This document shows, piece after piece, positions 1 to 8,990 of a stretch of 64,000 nucleotides of DNA. Position 1 is the first letter of the stretch; each line of letters starts with the position of its first letter. The position numbers and the translations under genes are program-made. Source of the DNA: Aliagarivorans marinus DSM 23064 (lineage in GTDB: Bacteria; Pseudomonadota; Gammaproteobacteria; Enterobacterales; Celerinatantimonadaceae). The notes beneath the pieces were generated by a model that had not been told where the DNA came from, did no database searches, and was given only the letters and a program-made list of their open reading frames with translations. Location: NCBI RefSeq assembly GCF_000429485.1, contig NZ_AUBY01000017.1:1-64000 (forward strand). Direction: 5' to 3'.

Positions 1-108
1 TTTAAGGTCTCTGAAGGGCCGTCGAAGACTACGACGTTGATAGGCAGGGTGTGTAAGCGTTGTGAGGCGTTGAGCTAACCTGTACTAATTACCCGTGAGG
101 CTTAACCA
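1..108 (+). rRNA. rrl: 23S rRNA, 3' end (partial)
   Basis: The window opens inside the last ~110 bases of 23S rRNA. The stretch reading GATAGGCAGGGTGTGTAAGC, followed by GAGCTAACCTGTACTAATT and GTGAGGCTTAACC, is the conserved helix closing the 3' end of gammaproteobacterial 23S. The gene continues upstream, outside the window. The mature end is placed at about 108 by comparison with the remembered E. coli end. A ~105-base spacer separates it from 5S, the usual arrangement of a rRNA operon. Confidence 0.95.
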
Positions 109-213
109 TACAACACCTAAGGGGTGTTGTTGTTCACCTAGACAAGAAATGCTTGTTTGAACTCCAGATTTAAAGTTTTATCCTTATCCGAATTGCTTAA
201 AGACACCGTTTTT

Positions 214-332
214 TGCCTGGTGGCAATAGCGTTGTGGAACCACCTGACTCCATGCCGAACTCAGAAGTGAAACGCAACTGCGCCGATGATAGTGTGGGGC
301 TTCCCCATGTGAAAGTAGGTCACTGCCAGGCT
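214..332 (+). rRNA. rrf: 5S rRNA
   Basis: A complete ~119-base 5S rRNA begins TGCCTGGTGGCAATAGCG and closes with ACTGCCAGGCT, which pairs with the start to form helix I. The internal conserved block CCATGCCGAACTCAGAAGTG is intact. It follows the 23S end in the same direction and is followed by a strong terminator, so it is the last gene of this rRNA operon. Confidence 0.97.
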
Positions 333-343
333 CCCAATTCGAA

Positions 344-369
344 AACCCAGCCTAACGGCTGGGTTTTTT
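344..369 (+). terminator. rRNA operon terminator
   Basis: AACCCAGCC, a TAAC loop and GGCTGGGTT followed by a run of T form a classic intrinsic terminator directly behind 5S. Confidence 0.92.
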
Positions 370-660
370 CGTATTGGGCCCCTGCCAGTGATAGACGTTC
401 ACATCAGCCCACAAGGTGGGACGTCCAGCTCCGGACTCCGTCCTACGCGCTCCAGCGGCACAAACCTCCGGTTTGTTAACAACGCCGCTTCCACCCCCAT
501 GTGAAAGGCTTCGCGGCGTATCAATAGAACAGAGACTGACTGTAAGAGCAGGCCTATTTACATTCAGCACACGCGCCACTGACCGGGTTTAGCTTGGGGA
601 GCCGCTAAGTACGCCTCTCGCGCAACCCATCTTATGTGTAAGTAGCTTTTTGGATGCAAT
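370..660. other. Non-coding stretch, nothing recognised
   Basis: About 290 bases lie between the rRNA terminator and the stop codon of the leftward membrane-protein gene. Open frames are short and have no ribosome site or recognisable product. No tRNA, repeat or clear hairpin was found. Confidence 0.5.
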
Positions 661-1653
661 CTAAGCCACTTGTGGCTCCAACACTGCGTTACCACTTAAT
701 CTCTGTTTGGGGCTTTCAAATAGAATCACCAGCGCCACTGCGAAGATCGGTAGGTGCCCGAATACTTCGTGCATACCTAGTAATAGCGCTGTGATGGTGA
801 GTACAACGGCTAGTACCACGATCACTAAGCGGGTTGCTAGCCCTGCTATTAGCATCACCCCCAGTACTGCTTCGGCGAGACCTACCCAGAGTACGAAATG
901 GCCGTCGGTAATGCTGCTGAACCCGAGTTGTGGGAAGAAGTTAAACTCCGGGAATTGCTGGAGAAAAGCAAAGGAGATGCCGGGCTCTAAGAATTTGTTA
1001 TGTACCGCCAGGACTACCAGTTGCAGGCCTAAGCCCCAGCGTAGGCAGGTTACCGCCTTTTTGCGCAGTCCATGCGCTTCAAGGTTTAGATTCAAGGCGA
1101 GTTTGGTATCAACTAGTGAGACTGATGGACCTATGAAGACCAGTGCGAGTCCGACTCCGAAGAACTCAAAAAAGTAATCTATCCCCAAGCCAATGCCGAA
1201 TACCATCAGTAACAATGTCGCGACTAGGCATAACGCAATGCCTACCAGTGATACGCTAATCGGCAGTAAGACCAGCACGGCTGATTGCAGTAACAAACCA
1301 TAGAGCGCCAAGCTTGGCGGCAAGATCAAGTTAGGTGCGAGAAAATCTCCCATTAGCAGGTTTGCGAGCAGGTATATGCAGATCGCAGCCAGCAACAAGT
1401 ACCAAAACAGGTGAATGCGTTCGACATATAACTTGTTGACTAGGTTTCCTATAGAAGATGACCATGCTACCGGGATAAGCAGCAAACATGGCACGATCAC
1501 CAGCGCGGCCATAAGTACGCTGATCGCATCGAAAGGCAGGTAGGCGTTGGCCACGGCTTGGTCGCTGAACCAGCGAACATGGGCGTAACTGGGGGCTGGC
1601 AGTAGTAGCAGAAGTAGGTACGGGTAGGCAGGCATTCGCTTAACTATGCTCAT
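661..1653 (-). CDS. DoxX-like multi-pass membrane protein
   Basis: This 330-residue integral membrane protein has about eight to nine hydrophobic segments. The N-terminus (PYLLLLLLPAPSYAH) could be a signal peptide or first membrane helix. The C-terminal third (GLGLQLVVLAVHNKF, then WVGLAEAVLGVMLIAGLATRL) resembles DoxX-type quinone-linked membrane proteins. The ATG at 1653 follows a good AAGGAG site and overlaps the end of the upstream di-heme peroxidase gene by 14 bases, so the two are translationally coupled. The cassette (small secreted protein, peroxidase, membrane protein) suggests a membrane partner of the periplasmic cytochrome, perhaps passing electrons from quinol. That role is inference; the family assignment is moderate. 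Confidence 0.6.
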   Translation of the reverse strand: MSIVKRMPAYPYLLLLLLPAPSYAHVRWFSDQAVANAYLPFDAISVLMAALVIVPCLLLIPVAWSSSIGNLVNKLYVERIHLFWYLLLAAICIYLLANLLMGDFLAPNLILPPSLALYGLLLQSAVLVLLPISVSLVGIALCLVATLLLMVFGIGLGIDYFFEFFGVGLALVFIGPSVSLVDTKLALNLNLEAHGLRKKAVTCLRWGLGLQLVVLAVHNKFLEPGISFAFLQQFPEFNFFPQLGFSSITDGHFVLWVGLAEAVLGVMLIAGLATRLVIVVLAVVLTITALLLGMHEVFGHLPIFAVALVILFESPKQRLSGNAVLEPQVA

Positions 1654-2986
1654 GAGTTATCTCCTTGCGAAGGGGGAGTAGGGGGGTAAGCCAATAAGCG
1701 TCTGTTATTAACTCGCTGTTTAGGGCAACTAAGAACGACTCAAGTTGCTTTAGTTGGTAAGGCAGTAGCCGCAAGGGCTGAAGTTCATTGTGGCTAAAGC
1801 CATGCGTGGGGGCTTGATTGTAGTAATGAAGCACTTCTGAGAGCGAGGCAAAGCCACCGTCGTGCATATAGGGTGCTGTTTTCGCTACATTGCGCAGCCC
1901 CGGCACCTTAAAGGCGGCCTGTAGCTCTATGCCATCGACTTTGGCGAAGTCTAATTCGCCACAGGAATTCGGCGCATCGGAGTAGATCCCTCGGCAGTTA
2001 AAAGGATCTGCATGGGCGAGCGCTATTCCAGCAATTCTTCCTTCTCGCTCAGGAGTAATGTCAGCTGAAGATAGGGTGGCTTGAAAGTCGCTGTTACTGA
2101 ATAGCGGGCCGTTGTGGCATTGGATACATCCGGCCTGTTCGCTAATAAATAGCTTTAAACCTGCTTGCTCGTGTTGGTCCAGGTAACTCTGCGGTCGATT
2201 GTCAGTTGGCAGGTTTAATCCATCAACAAAGCGGTCAAATCGCGAATCATCGGGAAGGAGCTTGGCTTGATAGGCCGCGAGTGCCTTACCGATGTTGGCG
2301 AACACATGGTTTATCTCACTCCGTTGCTCACTACTCAGCTGCTGCCAGTTGGTTTGGTACTCAGCGATGGGGCTCAGCGGACTGCCATGCTCGGGAAGGC
2401 GTTCGAGCTTAGGGAGCGTAACTTCGCTATTGGGAAACACTTGTAAGTAGCTTAAGCGATATTCGTTTAGCACGTACCGTACAATCGCCAGCCGGTCGCT
2501 ATTGTGCTCAAGCGGATTCTCGAGCGGCCCTAGAGCCTGCGCCCATAGGCTGTCGGCTCTGCCATCCCAAAACTGCCAGCGATGCAGTGCGGCGCCAACC
2601 ACGGTAGGAGTATGGCGGGTGGGCAACTCGCTCAGGCTTGTGTTATTCGCAACGATGGGCAATGGCCGCCCATCGCTAAAGTAGCGCTCCGGAATATGAC
2701 AGGTGGCACATGCCATATCCTTTGCCCCGCTTAGCCTCTTATCAAAGAACAGTTGATGGCCTAACTGCGCTGCGGCTGGTGAGTCTAAGAATCGATTGGA
2801 AGGATCCCTTGGCTGAAGACGCTTTGGCAAGCGAAGGCTGTTAAGCATTGCCCGCTCTTGTGGGCTCCACTGAAGCCGCGCTTGGTTTATCGGTGGCTGT
2901 AAGCCAAGCACAAGCAGCACTAATGTCGCCAATGCTACTAGCAATAGAGCGGCTAGCTTAAGGCGCAAGGACAAACTCGAACTCAT
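1640..2986 (-). CDS. Di-heme cytochrome c peroxidase / MauG-family protein
   Basis: A 448-residue periplasmic di-heme protein. A membrane-spanning or signal segment covers residues ~8-30. Two c-type haem sites are visible: CATCH at ~93-97 and CIQCH at ~287-291, the layout of bacterial cytochrome c peroxidases and MauG-like oxidases. RHTPTVVGAALHRWQFWDGRA and YMHDGGFASLSEVLHYY are conserved family blocks. Canonical enzymes reduce peroxide; MauG relatives oxidise protein substrates, and the sequence alone does not decide between them. The gene overlaps both neighbours (29 bases with the small gene upstream, 14 with the DoxX-like gene downstream), so all three form one operon. Confidence 0.85.
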   Translation of the reverse strand: MSSSLSLRLKLAALLLVALATLVLLVLGLQPPINQARLQWSPQERAMLNSLRLPKRLQPRDPSNRFLDSPAAAQLGHQLFFDKRLSGAKDMACATCHIPERYFSDGRPLPIVANNTSLSELPTRHTPTVVGAALHRWQFWDGRADSLWAQALGPLENPLEHNSDRLAIVRYVLNEYRLSYLQVFPNSEVTLPKLERLPEHGSPLSPIAEYQTNWQQLSSEQRSEINHVFANIGKALAAYQAKLLPDDSRFDRFVDGLNLPTDNRPQSYLDQHEQAGLKLFISEQAGCIQCHNGPLFSNSDFQATLSSADITPEREGRIAGIALAHADPFNCRGIYSDAPNSCGELDFAKVDGIELQAAFKVPGLRNVAKTAPYMHDGGFASLSEVLHYYNQAPTHGFSHNELQPLRLLPYQLKQLESFLVALNSELITDAYWLTPLLPLRKEITHEHS

Positions 2987-3389
2987 GGCTACCTACCGTG
3001 TTTCCATGTTGATCCGTTAACTCAGACAGCACCTGCCACTCTCCCCACATCTGGAACTTGAAGCCGTCGACTTGGTAGATGCCTGGCGACGTTTCTGCGC
3101 TTACCTTGGGTGCGGTTGGCAAGCCGTGGCCATGTGCGCGCATTCCGCCAGATATCGACAGTGTTAGGCCAGTCAAAGGGCGACCCTCTGAGCTAAATGC
3201 TGAGATGTACCAACTGTGGATTTGATTGAGTGGAGGGCTGGCGGTTGCTAAGCGTACCTCCCAGATGTTGCCATTCGTATCTCTTTCCCGTAGATACGAA
3301 AAATCATTAGCATGGCTGGCGTTACTGAGCAGTAAATAGAAGAGAACGATCTGAAAACCGGGGCCTAGTGCCCCTTTAATCGTGGGCAT
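2958..3389 (-). CDS. Small secreted FixH/YtkA-like protein
   Basis: A 143-residue protein with an N-terminal signal segment (GFQIVLFYLLLSNASHA) and a single small beta-rich domain. The stretch from LTGLTLSISGGMRAHGHGLPTAP to GIYQVDGFKFQMWGEWQV resembles YtkA/FixH-like domains, in which the H-G-H-G-L-P block and the W of GEWQV are typical. The ATG at 3389 was chosen because GGAAAGGAAG sits just upstream; a longer in-frame ATG 60 bases earlier lacks such a site. It heads the operon with the peroxidase and membrane protein. His and Met residues could bind metal, but this is not shown. Confidence 0.6.
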   Translation of the reverse strand: MPTIKGALGPGFQIVLFYLLLSNASHANDFSYLRERDTNGNIWEVRLATASPPLNQIHSWYISAFSSEGRPLTGLTLSISGGMRAHGHGLPTAPKVSAETSPGIYQVDGFKFQMWGEWQVLSELTDQHGNTVGSHEFEFVLAP

Positions 3390-3776
3390 AGCAGCTTCCT
3401 TTCCGCTAATGATATAAATGACAATAAGTGACAAGTTAGTCAAATACAATAATTGCTAAAAATATTGAACCGAGAATGGGAGGTTTTTCTGGTTAACGTG
3501 AGCTGGCGCAGAGACCAGCCCTCTAGTGGGACTGGGCTTGTTGTCCAGAAAGCCGGGGGAGTTTGATACTATGAGTCGGGGTAGGTAAGTGACAATCATC
3601 AGAACTGCGCAATTAAACAAGGGCATACTGCTTGTAGAATGCACAGTGATCTTACAGATGGTTGTTAGCATGCTCGAAGTCAGTCGATTGTTTTGCAATT
3701 GTCACTAACCCTACACACCGATATCGACATGCTGCAGTTAATCTGAGCGTTACCAACAATCCAGAAGGTAGAAAGG
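3390..3776. other. Divergent intergenic region
   Basis: About 390 bases separate the leftward peroxidase operon from pxpA and must hold both promoters. Short open frames here lack ribosome sites and recognisable products. An AAGGTAGAAAGG ribosome site lies directly before pxpA. No convincing operator was seen. Confidence 0.5.
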
Positions 3777-4517
3777 ATGAAACTGAACTGTGACCTAGGC
3801 GAGAGCTTTGGTGCTTGGAAGATGGGTTTAGATGAGCAGGTCATGCCATGGATTGATATGGCCAACATTGCCTGTGGCTTTCATGCCTCCGACCCAGATG
3901 TGATGGCCCAAACGATATCGCTGGCGCTCAAGCATAATGTCACCATTGGCGCCCATCCGGGCTATGCCGATAAGCAGGGCTTTGGCCGGCGCTCCATTCC
4001 CCATACCATGGCGCAGGTAAGTCAACTAGTCGCCTATCAGGTTGGCGCGCTACAGGCGCTTTGCCGATTAAAGGGAGCTGCTGTTGAATACGTCAAACCT
4101 CACGGTGCGCTATACAACGATATGATGCGCGACAAGGGTATCTTTAAGGCGGTGGTGGCTGGGGTGGCTTCTATGTCGGAGCAGCCCAAGTTAATGGTGC
4201 TGGCCCGCAGCGATAACAGCGACTACCAGCGCTATGCCGAAAAGAAAGGGGTGACCCTGTTGTTTGAGGCCTTTGCCGATCGCGCTTACTCCCCCCTCGG
4301 TGAGTTATTGCCTCGCACTGAGGAAGGGGCGGTTTTTCATCAGCCAGAGCTTATCATTGAGCAGGTGATGACGTTGTCGCGCCATGGCTATGTCACCGCC
4401 ATCAATGGTGAGCGGATCCCTCTGCAGGCCGATAGCGTGTGTGTACACGGCGACAACCCAGAATCAGTGGCGATGGTGCAAACCCTCTCCCAAGCGCTGA
4501 AGCCGCCGCAAGGATAA
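3777..4517 (+). CDS. pxpA: 5-oxoprolinase subunit A (LamB/YcsF family)
   Basis: A 246-residue LamB/YcsF-family protein. The N-terminus MKLNCDLGESFGAWKMG and the blocks NIACGFHASDP, GAHPGYAD and YVKPHGALYNDM are diagnostic. With PxpB and PxpC it forms the prokaryotic ATP-dependent 5-oxoprolinase that opens 5-oxoproline to glutamate in the cytoplasm. It is the first gene of pxpABC, and pxpB starts 36 bases downstream. Length and start (ribosome site AAGGTAGAAAGG) fit the family. Confidence 0.95.
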   Translation: MKLNCDLGESFGAWKMGLDEQVMPWIDMANIACGFHASDPDVMAQTISLALKHNVTIGAHPGYADKQGFGRRSIPHTMAQVSQLVAYQVGALQALCRLKGAAVEYVKPHGALYNDMMRDKGIFKAVVAGVASMSEQPKLMVLARSDNSDYQRYAEKKGVTLLFEAFADRAYSPLGELLPRTEEGAVFHQPELIIEQVMTLSRHGYVTAINGERIPLQADSVCVHGDNPESVAMVQTLSQALKPPQG

Positions 4518-4553
4518 GGACTGGGGAGAAGGACTAAGGATAAGCACTATCAA

Positions 4554-5261
4554 ATGACTCTTCGCTTCGAGCCCGTCAGTGAGACGCACTGCATTGTTTA
4601 CCTTGGTGAGGCAATCGACCCCAGCTTAGCAGAATCGATTGCCGCTCTTGCCAAGGCCTTGCGAGCAGCACTGCCTAGTGCCTTGGTGGAGGTGGTCCCG
4701 TCATACACCTCCCTGCTGTTGGAGTTTCATCCACTGCGGATCAGTCGCAAGCAACTCGAGCGGGCGGTGCTGGAGCAGTATGCCTTGCTGCAAAGTAGCC
4801 AAGCGAGCGGGCAAACTCAGCAACACACGCTAACTTTGCCGGTGTATTACCATAGCGAGGTTGGCCCTGATCTTGATGACTTAGCGGCATCGGCCGGCTT
4901 GGCCAAAGAGCAGGTGGTCGAAATCCATAGCCAACAGATCTACACCGTCTGCGCCATCGGCTTTGCCCCCGGCTTTGCCTTTCTCGCCTCAGTAGATGAG
5001 CGTATCGCGGCTCCGCGTCGCGCAACCCCAAGGCTAAAACTGCCTGCGGGCAGCGTCGGGATTGCCGAGCGGCAAACCGCGGTCTACCCGCAGCAAAGCC
5101 CCGGTGGCTGGCAGATCATCGGTAACTGCCCGCAGCTGTTGTTTGACCCTAAGCACAGCCCGATGTCGCCGTTTGAAGTGGGGATGCAGGTGCGCTTCGA
5201 GCCGCTCTCCCGCGAGCAGTTTATCGAGCTGGGAGGGCAGATATGTCTGGACTGGAAGTAG
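4554..5261 (+). CDS. pxpB: 5-oxoprolinase subunit B (KipI-like)
   Basis: A 235-residue protein with the KipI/carboxyltransferase-domain subunit 1 fold. The motifs VVEIHSQQIYTVCAIGFAPGFAFLASVD and PRRATPRLKLPAGSVGIAE are family hallmarks, and the closing PGGWQIIGNCP block is intact. It pairs with PxpC for the ATP-dependent ring-opening step. It overlaps pxpC by 19 bases, implying coupled translation. Older annotations call this family allophanate hydrolase subunit 1 or kinase inhibitor; the three-gene context favours 5-oxoprolinase. Confidence 0.93.
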   Translation: MTLRFEPVSETHCIVYLGEAIDPSLAESIAALAKALRAALPSALVEVVPSYTSLLLEFHPLRISRKQLERAVLEQYALLQSSQASGQTQQHTLTLPVYYHSEVGPDLDDLAASAGLAKEQVVEIHSQQIYTVCAIGFAPGFAFLASVDERIAAPRRATPRLKLPAGSVGIAERQTAVYPQQSPGGWQIIGNCPQLLFDPKHSPMSPFEVGMQVRFEPLSREQFIELGGQICLDWK

Positions 5262-6166
5262 TCAAACCGGGCGTATTGAGTTTGCTGCAAGATCGCGGAC
5301 GCTACGGCGTGGCACTGCAGGGGCTGAGTAGCGGCGGCGCGATGGACCTACATGCCTATGGTTGGGTGAATCGGCTGCTTTCAAACCACAGCAATGCAGC
5401 GGTAGTTGAGCTCACTATGGGTAATGCCAGCTTTCGCGCGACTTGCGATGTCAAACTTGCCCTATGTGGCGCAGAGATGGCCGCCAAGGTTGAAGGCGTC
5501 GCCCAGCCCAACTGGCAAAGCTTTATCCTACGCCAAGGGCAGCTACTTGAACTCGGTTACGCCAGAACGGGGCTGCGCGCTTATCTGGCGGTGGAGGGCG
5601 GCTTTCAGGTCGCTAAAACCCTTGGCTCGGTGGCCACCGTAACCCGTAATCGCTTAGGCGGCTTGCGTGACGGACAGCCACTGCAGGCAGGTGATAGGCT
5701 GCCGGTGGCTAAGCAGCTGCTGGCCAATTTTCATAGCGAAGTGCCCAAGGCCTTTCAGGGCCGCTATCCCGAACAGTTAAACCTGTCGCTGATTGAGTCT
5801 TACCAAGCGCCGCTGTTTAGTGAGTCGGCAAAACAGGCCTTCTACCAAGGCGAGTATCAGGTGAAGCCTGAGAGCGATCGTATGGGGATCCGACTGAGCG
5901 GTCCCGTCGTGAGCGGGCTGCATGCAGGATTAATCTCTGAGGGGATCGCCCAAGGCGCAGTGCAGATCCCACCCGATGGGCAACCCATCGTGCTAATGAA
6001 CGATCGGCAAACCTTGGGGGGCTACCCAAAGCTGGGTTGTGTTGCGCGTTTGAGCCTGAATGCCTTGGCGCAAGCGCGCCCGGGCACGCGTATTCGCTTT
6101 GTACCCGCCGAACTTGATGAGCAGAGCGAAAAGTGGCGTAATTTTCTGCGTTTTTTTGAGTGTTAG
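5243..6166 (+). CDS. pxpC: 5-oxoprolinase subunit C (KipA-like)
   Basis: A 307-residue carboxyltransferase-domain subunit 2 protein. The block LEVVKPGVLSLLQDRGRYG at the start and SDRMGIRLSGP with PPDGQPIVLMNDRQTLGGYP in the second half are conserved in the family. It completes the 5-oxoprolinase complex. The ATG at 5243 lies inside the end of pxpB, with GGGAGGG just upstream as ribosome site. The gene converges on modC with only ~10 bases between stop codons. Confidence 0.93.
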   Translation: MSGLEVVKPGVLSLLQDRGRYGVALQGLSSGGAMDLHAYGWVNRLLSNHSNAAVVELTMGNASFRATCDVKLALCGAEMAAKVEGVAQPNWQSFILRQGQLLELGYARTGLRAYLAVEGGFQVAKTLGSVATVTRNRLGGLRDGQPLQAGDRLPVAKQLLANFHSEVPKAFQGRYPEQLNLSLIESYQAPLFSESAKQAFYQGEYQVKPESDRMGIRLSGPVVSGLHAGLISEGIAQGAVQIPPDGQPIVLMNDRQTLGGYPKLGCVARLSLNALAQARPGTRIRFVPAELDEQSEKWRNFLRFFEC

Positions 6167-6175
6167 CGTCGAGCT

Positions 6176-7243
6176 TTAAGCGATAGCCGCAGCCTTAATC
6201 TGCGCCCACAGTTGATCACCAGGTTTTATATTTAGGCGCTCTAGGGAGTATTGGGTAAGCTGCGATAGCAGGCACTGGCCCGATTGCAGCTGCAGTTTCA
6301 CCAGCGCTTCGCCGGGGCGCTGACTGGGTCGTGCTTCAACAACCTTAACTTCCAGTATATTGAGTATCGAGCTTCGCCCGGGGGGCACCACACACAAACT
6401 GACATTGTTGGCGAATATCCGACAACGCTGCTGCTGGCCCAACTCGCCGTCGCCACTGACAATAAGCTGCTGCTTGCCGAGCGACATCGCACACAGGTGC
6501 TCACTGGGGTGATCGATGATCTCTCCCTCCAATACGCTACTCAAGCCATGGTCATAGAAGGCTTCTGCGGCGGGATCCTGCAAAGCCAAGTGACTGGCTT
6601 CAGAAACCACACAGCGCCCTTGGTCGAGCACCACCAGGTGATCGGCCAGCTTGGCGAGCTCGTCGGCGCTGTGGCTGACATAGACCATCGGCATCCCGAG
6701 TTGCTGATGGATCCGCTGAAAATAGGGCAGGATCTCCTGTTTCAGGCGATGATCCAAGGCGCTTAACGGCTCATCCAGCAGCAGTAGTTGAGGCGCGCGC
6801 AGCAAAGCGCGGCCAATCGCAACGCGCTGGCGTTGACCGCCGGATAGCTGCCCGGGCGCGCGCTCTAGCAGTGGGCTTAGCTCCAGCAAGTCCACCACAT
6901 CATCGAACTGAAGTTGGCGCTCGGATTCAGGCAGGCGTTTCCAGCCAAACAGCAGGTTGTCACGGATTGACAGATGGGCAAACAAGCTAGCCTCTTGAAA
7001 CACGTAGCCAATCGGGCGCTGATGAGTGGGAACAAATACACTTTCACTCTGCCAGGTTTGTTGGTTGAAGCTCACCGTGGTGGCGCTCAAGCGCTCCAAG
7101 CCGGCGATAGCGCGCAGGCAGGTGGTCTTGCCCGAGCCAGAGGGGCCAAACAGGCCGGTGATCCCGCTGCCGGGAAGGCTTAGATCCAGTTTAAGGTGAA
7201 AGTTGTCACGCTGATGGTCGATGGCCAGATGCAGTTCATTCAT
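6176..7243 (-). CDS. modC: Molybdate ABC transporter ATPase
   Basis: A 355-residue ATPase energising molybdate import. The Walker A motif GPSGSGKTT is at ~33-41, the Q-loop follows in YVFQEASLF, the signature LSGGQRQRVAIGRALL is at ~134, and Walker B is LLLLDEPLSAL. The last ~65 residues form the TOBE/Mop-like domain that binds oxyanion in ModC proteins. The ATG at 7243 overlaps the end of modB by 4 bases. It is last in modABC and supplies molybdenum for the FeMo-cofactor genes that follow rightwards. Confidence 0.95.
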   Translation of the reverse strand: MNELHLAIDHQRDNFHLKLDLSLPGSGITGLFGPSGSGKTTCLRAIAGLERLSATTVSFNQQTWQSESVFVPTHQRPIGYVFQEASLFAHLSIRDNLLFGWKRLPESERQLQFDDVVDLLELSPLLERAPGQLSGGQRQRVAIGRALLRAPQLLLLDEPLSALDHRLKQEILPYFQRIHQQLGMPMVYVSHSADELAKLADHLVVLDQGRCVVSEASHLALQDPAAEAFYDHGLSSVLEGEIIDHPSEHLCAMSLGKQQLIVSGDGELGQQQRCRIFANNVSLCVVPPGRSSILNILEVKVVEARPSQRPGEALVKLQLQSGQCLLSQLTQYSLERLNIKPGDQLWAQIKAAAIA

Positions 7244-7911
7244 GGGTGCACCTCGTGGCGTGTGGCATTCTTAAAGCGGTTGATCAGTAGCAGCGCTACC
7301 AGCGAGAAGGCGGCGGTGAGGAAGGCGAGTTGATGCGCCGCTTGGTAGTTCAACGATTCCACGTTATTGAAGATCTCCAGCGCGATCACCCGGGTTTTGC
7401 CGGGAATGTTACCGCCCACCATCAGTACCACCCCAAACTCGCCGATGCTGTGGCAAAAGCCCAAAATAGCCGCATGGAACAAGCCGGGTTTAGCCAGCGG
7501 TAGCGCAACGTTGAAGAAGCGATCCCAAGGCGATGCGCCAAGTGTTGCTGCCACCTCTAAGGGGCGCTTGCCGAAGGCTTCAAAGGCGTTTTGTAGCGGC
7601 TGAACCACAAACGGTAAGGTGTGGATGCTACATGCGATAACGATGCCGCTGAAGGTAAATGCCAGCGCACCGATGGGCGAGTTGGCCAGCGGGCCTTGCT
7701 TGCCCAGCAGCATCAGTAAATAAAAGCCAAGAACGGTCGGCGGTAACACCAAGGGCAGGCTGGTAACGGCAGCCACCAAGTCGCGCAACTTACCGCGGCT
7801 TTGGCTGAGATACCAGGCCAGCGGGCAGGCCAACAGCAGCACACACAGGGTGACCATGCTGGCAAGTTGCAAGGTGGTGACAATCACCGGCCAGTTCAAG
7901 GCATCAAACAT
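7240..7911 (-). CDS. modB: Molybdate ABC transporter permease
   Basis: A 223-residue inner-membrane permease with five to six hydrophobic segments. The EAA-type coupling loop EVAATLGASPWDRFFNVALPLAKPG, which contacts ModC, is well conserved. Its start abuts the modA stop (shared base at 7911) and its end overlaps modC, so the operon is tightly coupled. Length matches the family. Confidence 0.94.
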   Translation of the reverse strand: MFDALNWPVIVTTLQLASMVTLCVLLLACPLAWYLSQSRGKLRDLVAAVTSLPLVLPPTVLGFYLLMLLGKQGPLANSPIGALAFTFSGIVIACSIHTLPFVVQPLQNAFEAFGKRPLEVAATLGASPWDRFFNVALPLAKPGLFHAAILGFCHSIGEFGVVLMVGGNIPGKTRVIALEIFNNVESLNYQAAHQLAFLTAAFSLVALLLINRFKNATRHEVHP

Positions 7912-8663
7912 TACTCGCCTCCGGTGCGATAGCCATAGCTATGAATGGTATTCAGGGCTTGCTCAGAGCGTAAAAACTCGAAGAATGCTTGGGCAGCTGG
8001 GTTGTCTTCGCTAGTTTTAAGCAGCACCGCGTCTTGCTTGATGGGCGCGTACAGCTCCTGAGGAACAACCCACGCGTACTCGGGGGTCATGGTTTGGCTC
8101 TTAATAACCTGAGAGAGGGCGACAAAGCCAAGGTCGACAATACCTCCTTCAATATATTGGTAGGTCTGGGCAATATTGTTGGATTCCACCACACTGGCTT
8201 GCAGGCTGCCATATACCCCCAACGCTTCCATCACCGCCAGCGCTTGCTCGCCATAGGGGGCGGTTTTGGGGTTGGCGATCACGATATGCTCGAAGTCTTG
8301 AGGGTTGTACAGGGCTTGCTGAACATCCTCGCCATAGCCTTGCTTGCTCCACAACACCAGCTGTCCAATGGCGTAGGTGAAGTGCTGCTCAGAGTCCACC
8401 AAGCCTTCCTCAACCAGCAGGCTCGGGCGGCGAGCATCGGCAGCGAGGAATATATCGAAGGGCGCGCCGTTGATGACTTGCGCATACAGGCTTCCGGTTG
8501 AGCCAAAGGATAAGCTGACCGAGTGTTCGCTTTCGGCCTCAAACTGTTGCTGTAGCTCTTGTGCCACCTTGGTAAAGTTGGCAGCAACCGCCACGCTAAC
8601 TTGAGCAGCGTGGGCGTGGGGAAAAAATAAAATGCTGGCTAGTAGTGTAAATAAAAACTTCAT
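7911..8663 (-). CDS. modA: Molybdate-binding periplasmic protein
   Basis: A 250-residue periplasmic oxyanion-binding protein. A signal peptide (MKFLFTLLASILFFPHAHA) is followed by a mature start AQVSVAVAANFTKVAQEL. The blocks SFGSTGSLYAQV, GAPFDIFLAADARRP and VESNNIAQTYQYIEGG are typical of ModA. It captures molybdate or tungstate for ModBC. It is the promoter-proximal gene of modABC; the ribosome site GGAGAAG lies just upstream of the ATG. Confidence 0.94.
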   Translation of the reverse strand: MKFLFTLLASILFFPHAHAAQVSVAVAANFTKVAQELQQQFEAESEHSVSLSFGSTGSLYAQVINGAPFDIFLAADARRPSLLVEEGLVDSEQHFTYAIGQLVLWSKQGYGEDVQQALYNPQDFEHIVIANPKTAPYGEQALAVMEALGVYGSLQASVVESNNIAQTYQYIEGGIVDLGFVALSQVIKSQTMTPEYAWVVPQELYAPIKQDAVLLKTSEDNPAAQAFFEFLRSEQALNTIHSYGYRTGGE

Positions 8664-8689
8664 TACTTCTCCTTAAGACTTGTCCAGTA

Positions 8690-8732
8690 TGTGCTAATTC
8701 CATCAAAAACAACAATTTGTCGTGTTAGCACA
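8690..8732. promoter_or_regulatory. Inverted repeat upstream of modA (candidate operator)
   Basis: TGTGCTAA (8690-8697) and TTAGCACA (8725-8732) are perfect inverted arms 27 bases apart, 27 bases before the modA start. They do not resemble the remembered ModE site. The arms could be two half-sites of a repressor or a leader stem. Confidence 0.4.
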
Positions 8733-8990
8733 GGTTCATCTGCAAATCTGAATGCTGCCTCGAGCCTGCACTATGCTTGGCGTGCGCCACGTATAGTCAT
8801 ACATCTCGATGAGCAACATGCTGCAGATAATTGAATTCAGCAAAAACTGTACCTGAGGCCGGGAGAGTGAGTTTAAACCCAACTAATTGAGAATTTGTTT
8901 AGCGCTATTACATGGCCTGCTGGTACTACAGATAGTTGCTTGCTGCTTTGTTGGAAGATGACTGGGGGAATATTCCATCAATAAACTAAA
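8733..8990. other. Non-coding gap between modA promoter and mop terminator
   Basis: About 260 bases without a credible reading frame or recognised site. It presumably contains the modABC promoter for leftward transcription. Confidence 0.45.

Noticed and set aside
213-579. Open frames across the 5S rRNA and its terminator
   Set aside because: Overlap a structural RNA and a terminator hairpin; no coding signals.
8690-8732. ModE binding site
   Set aside because: The arms TGTGCTAA/TTAGCACA do not match the remembered TATA-containing ModE half-sites.
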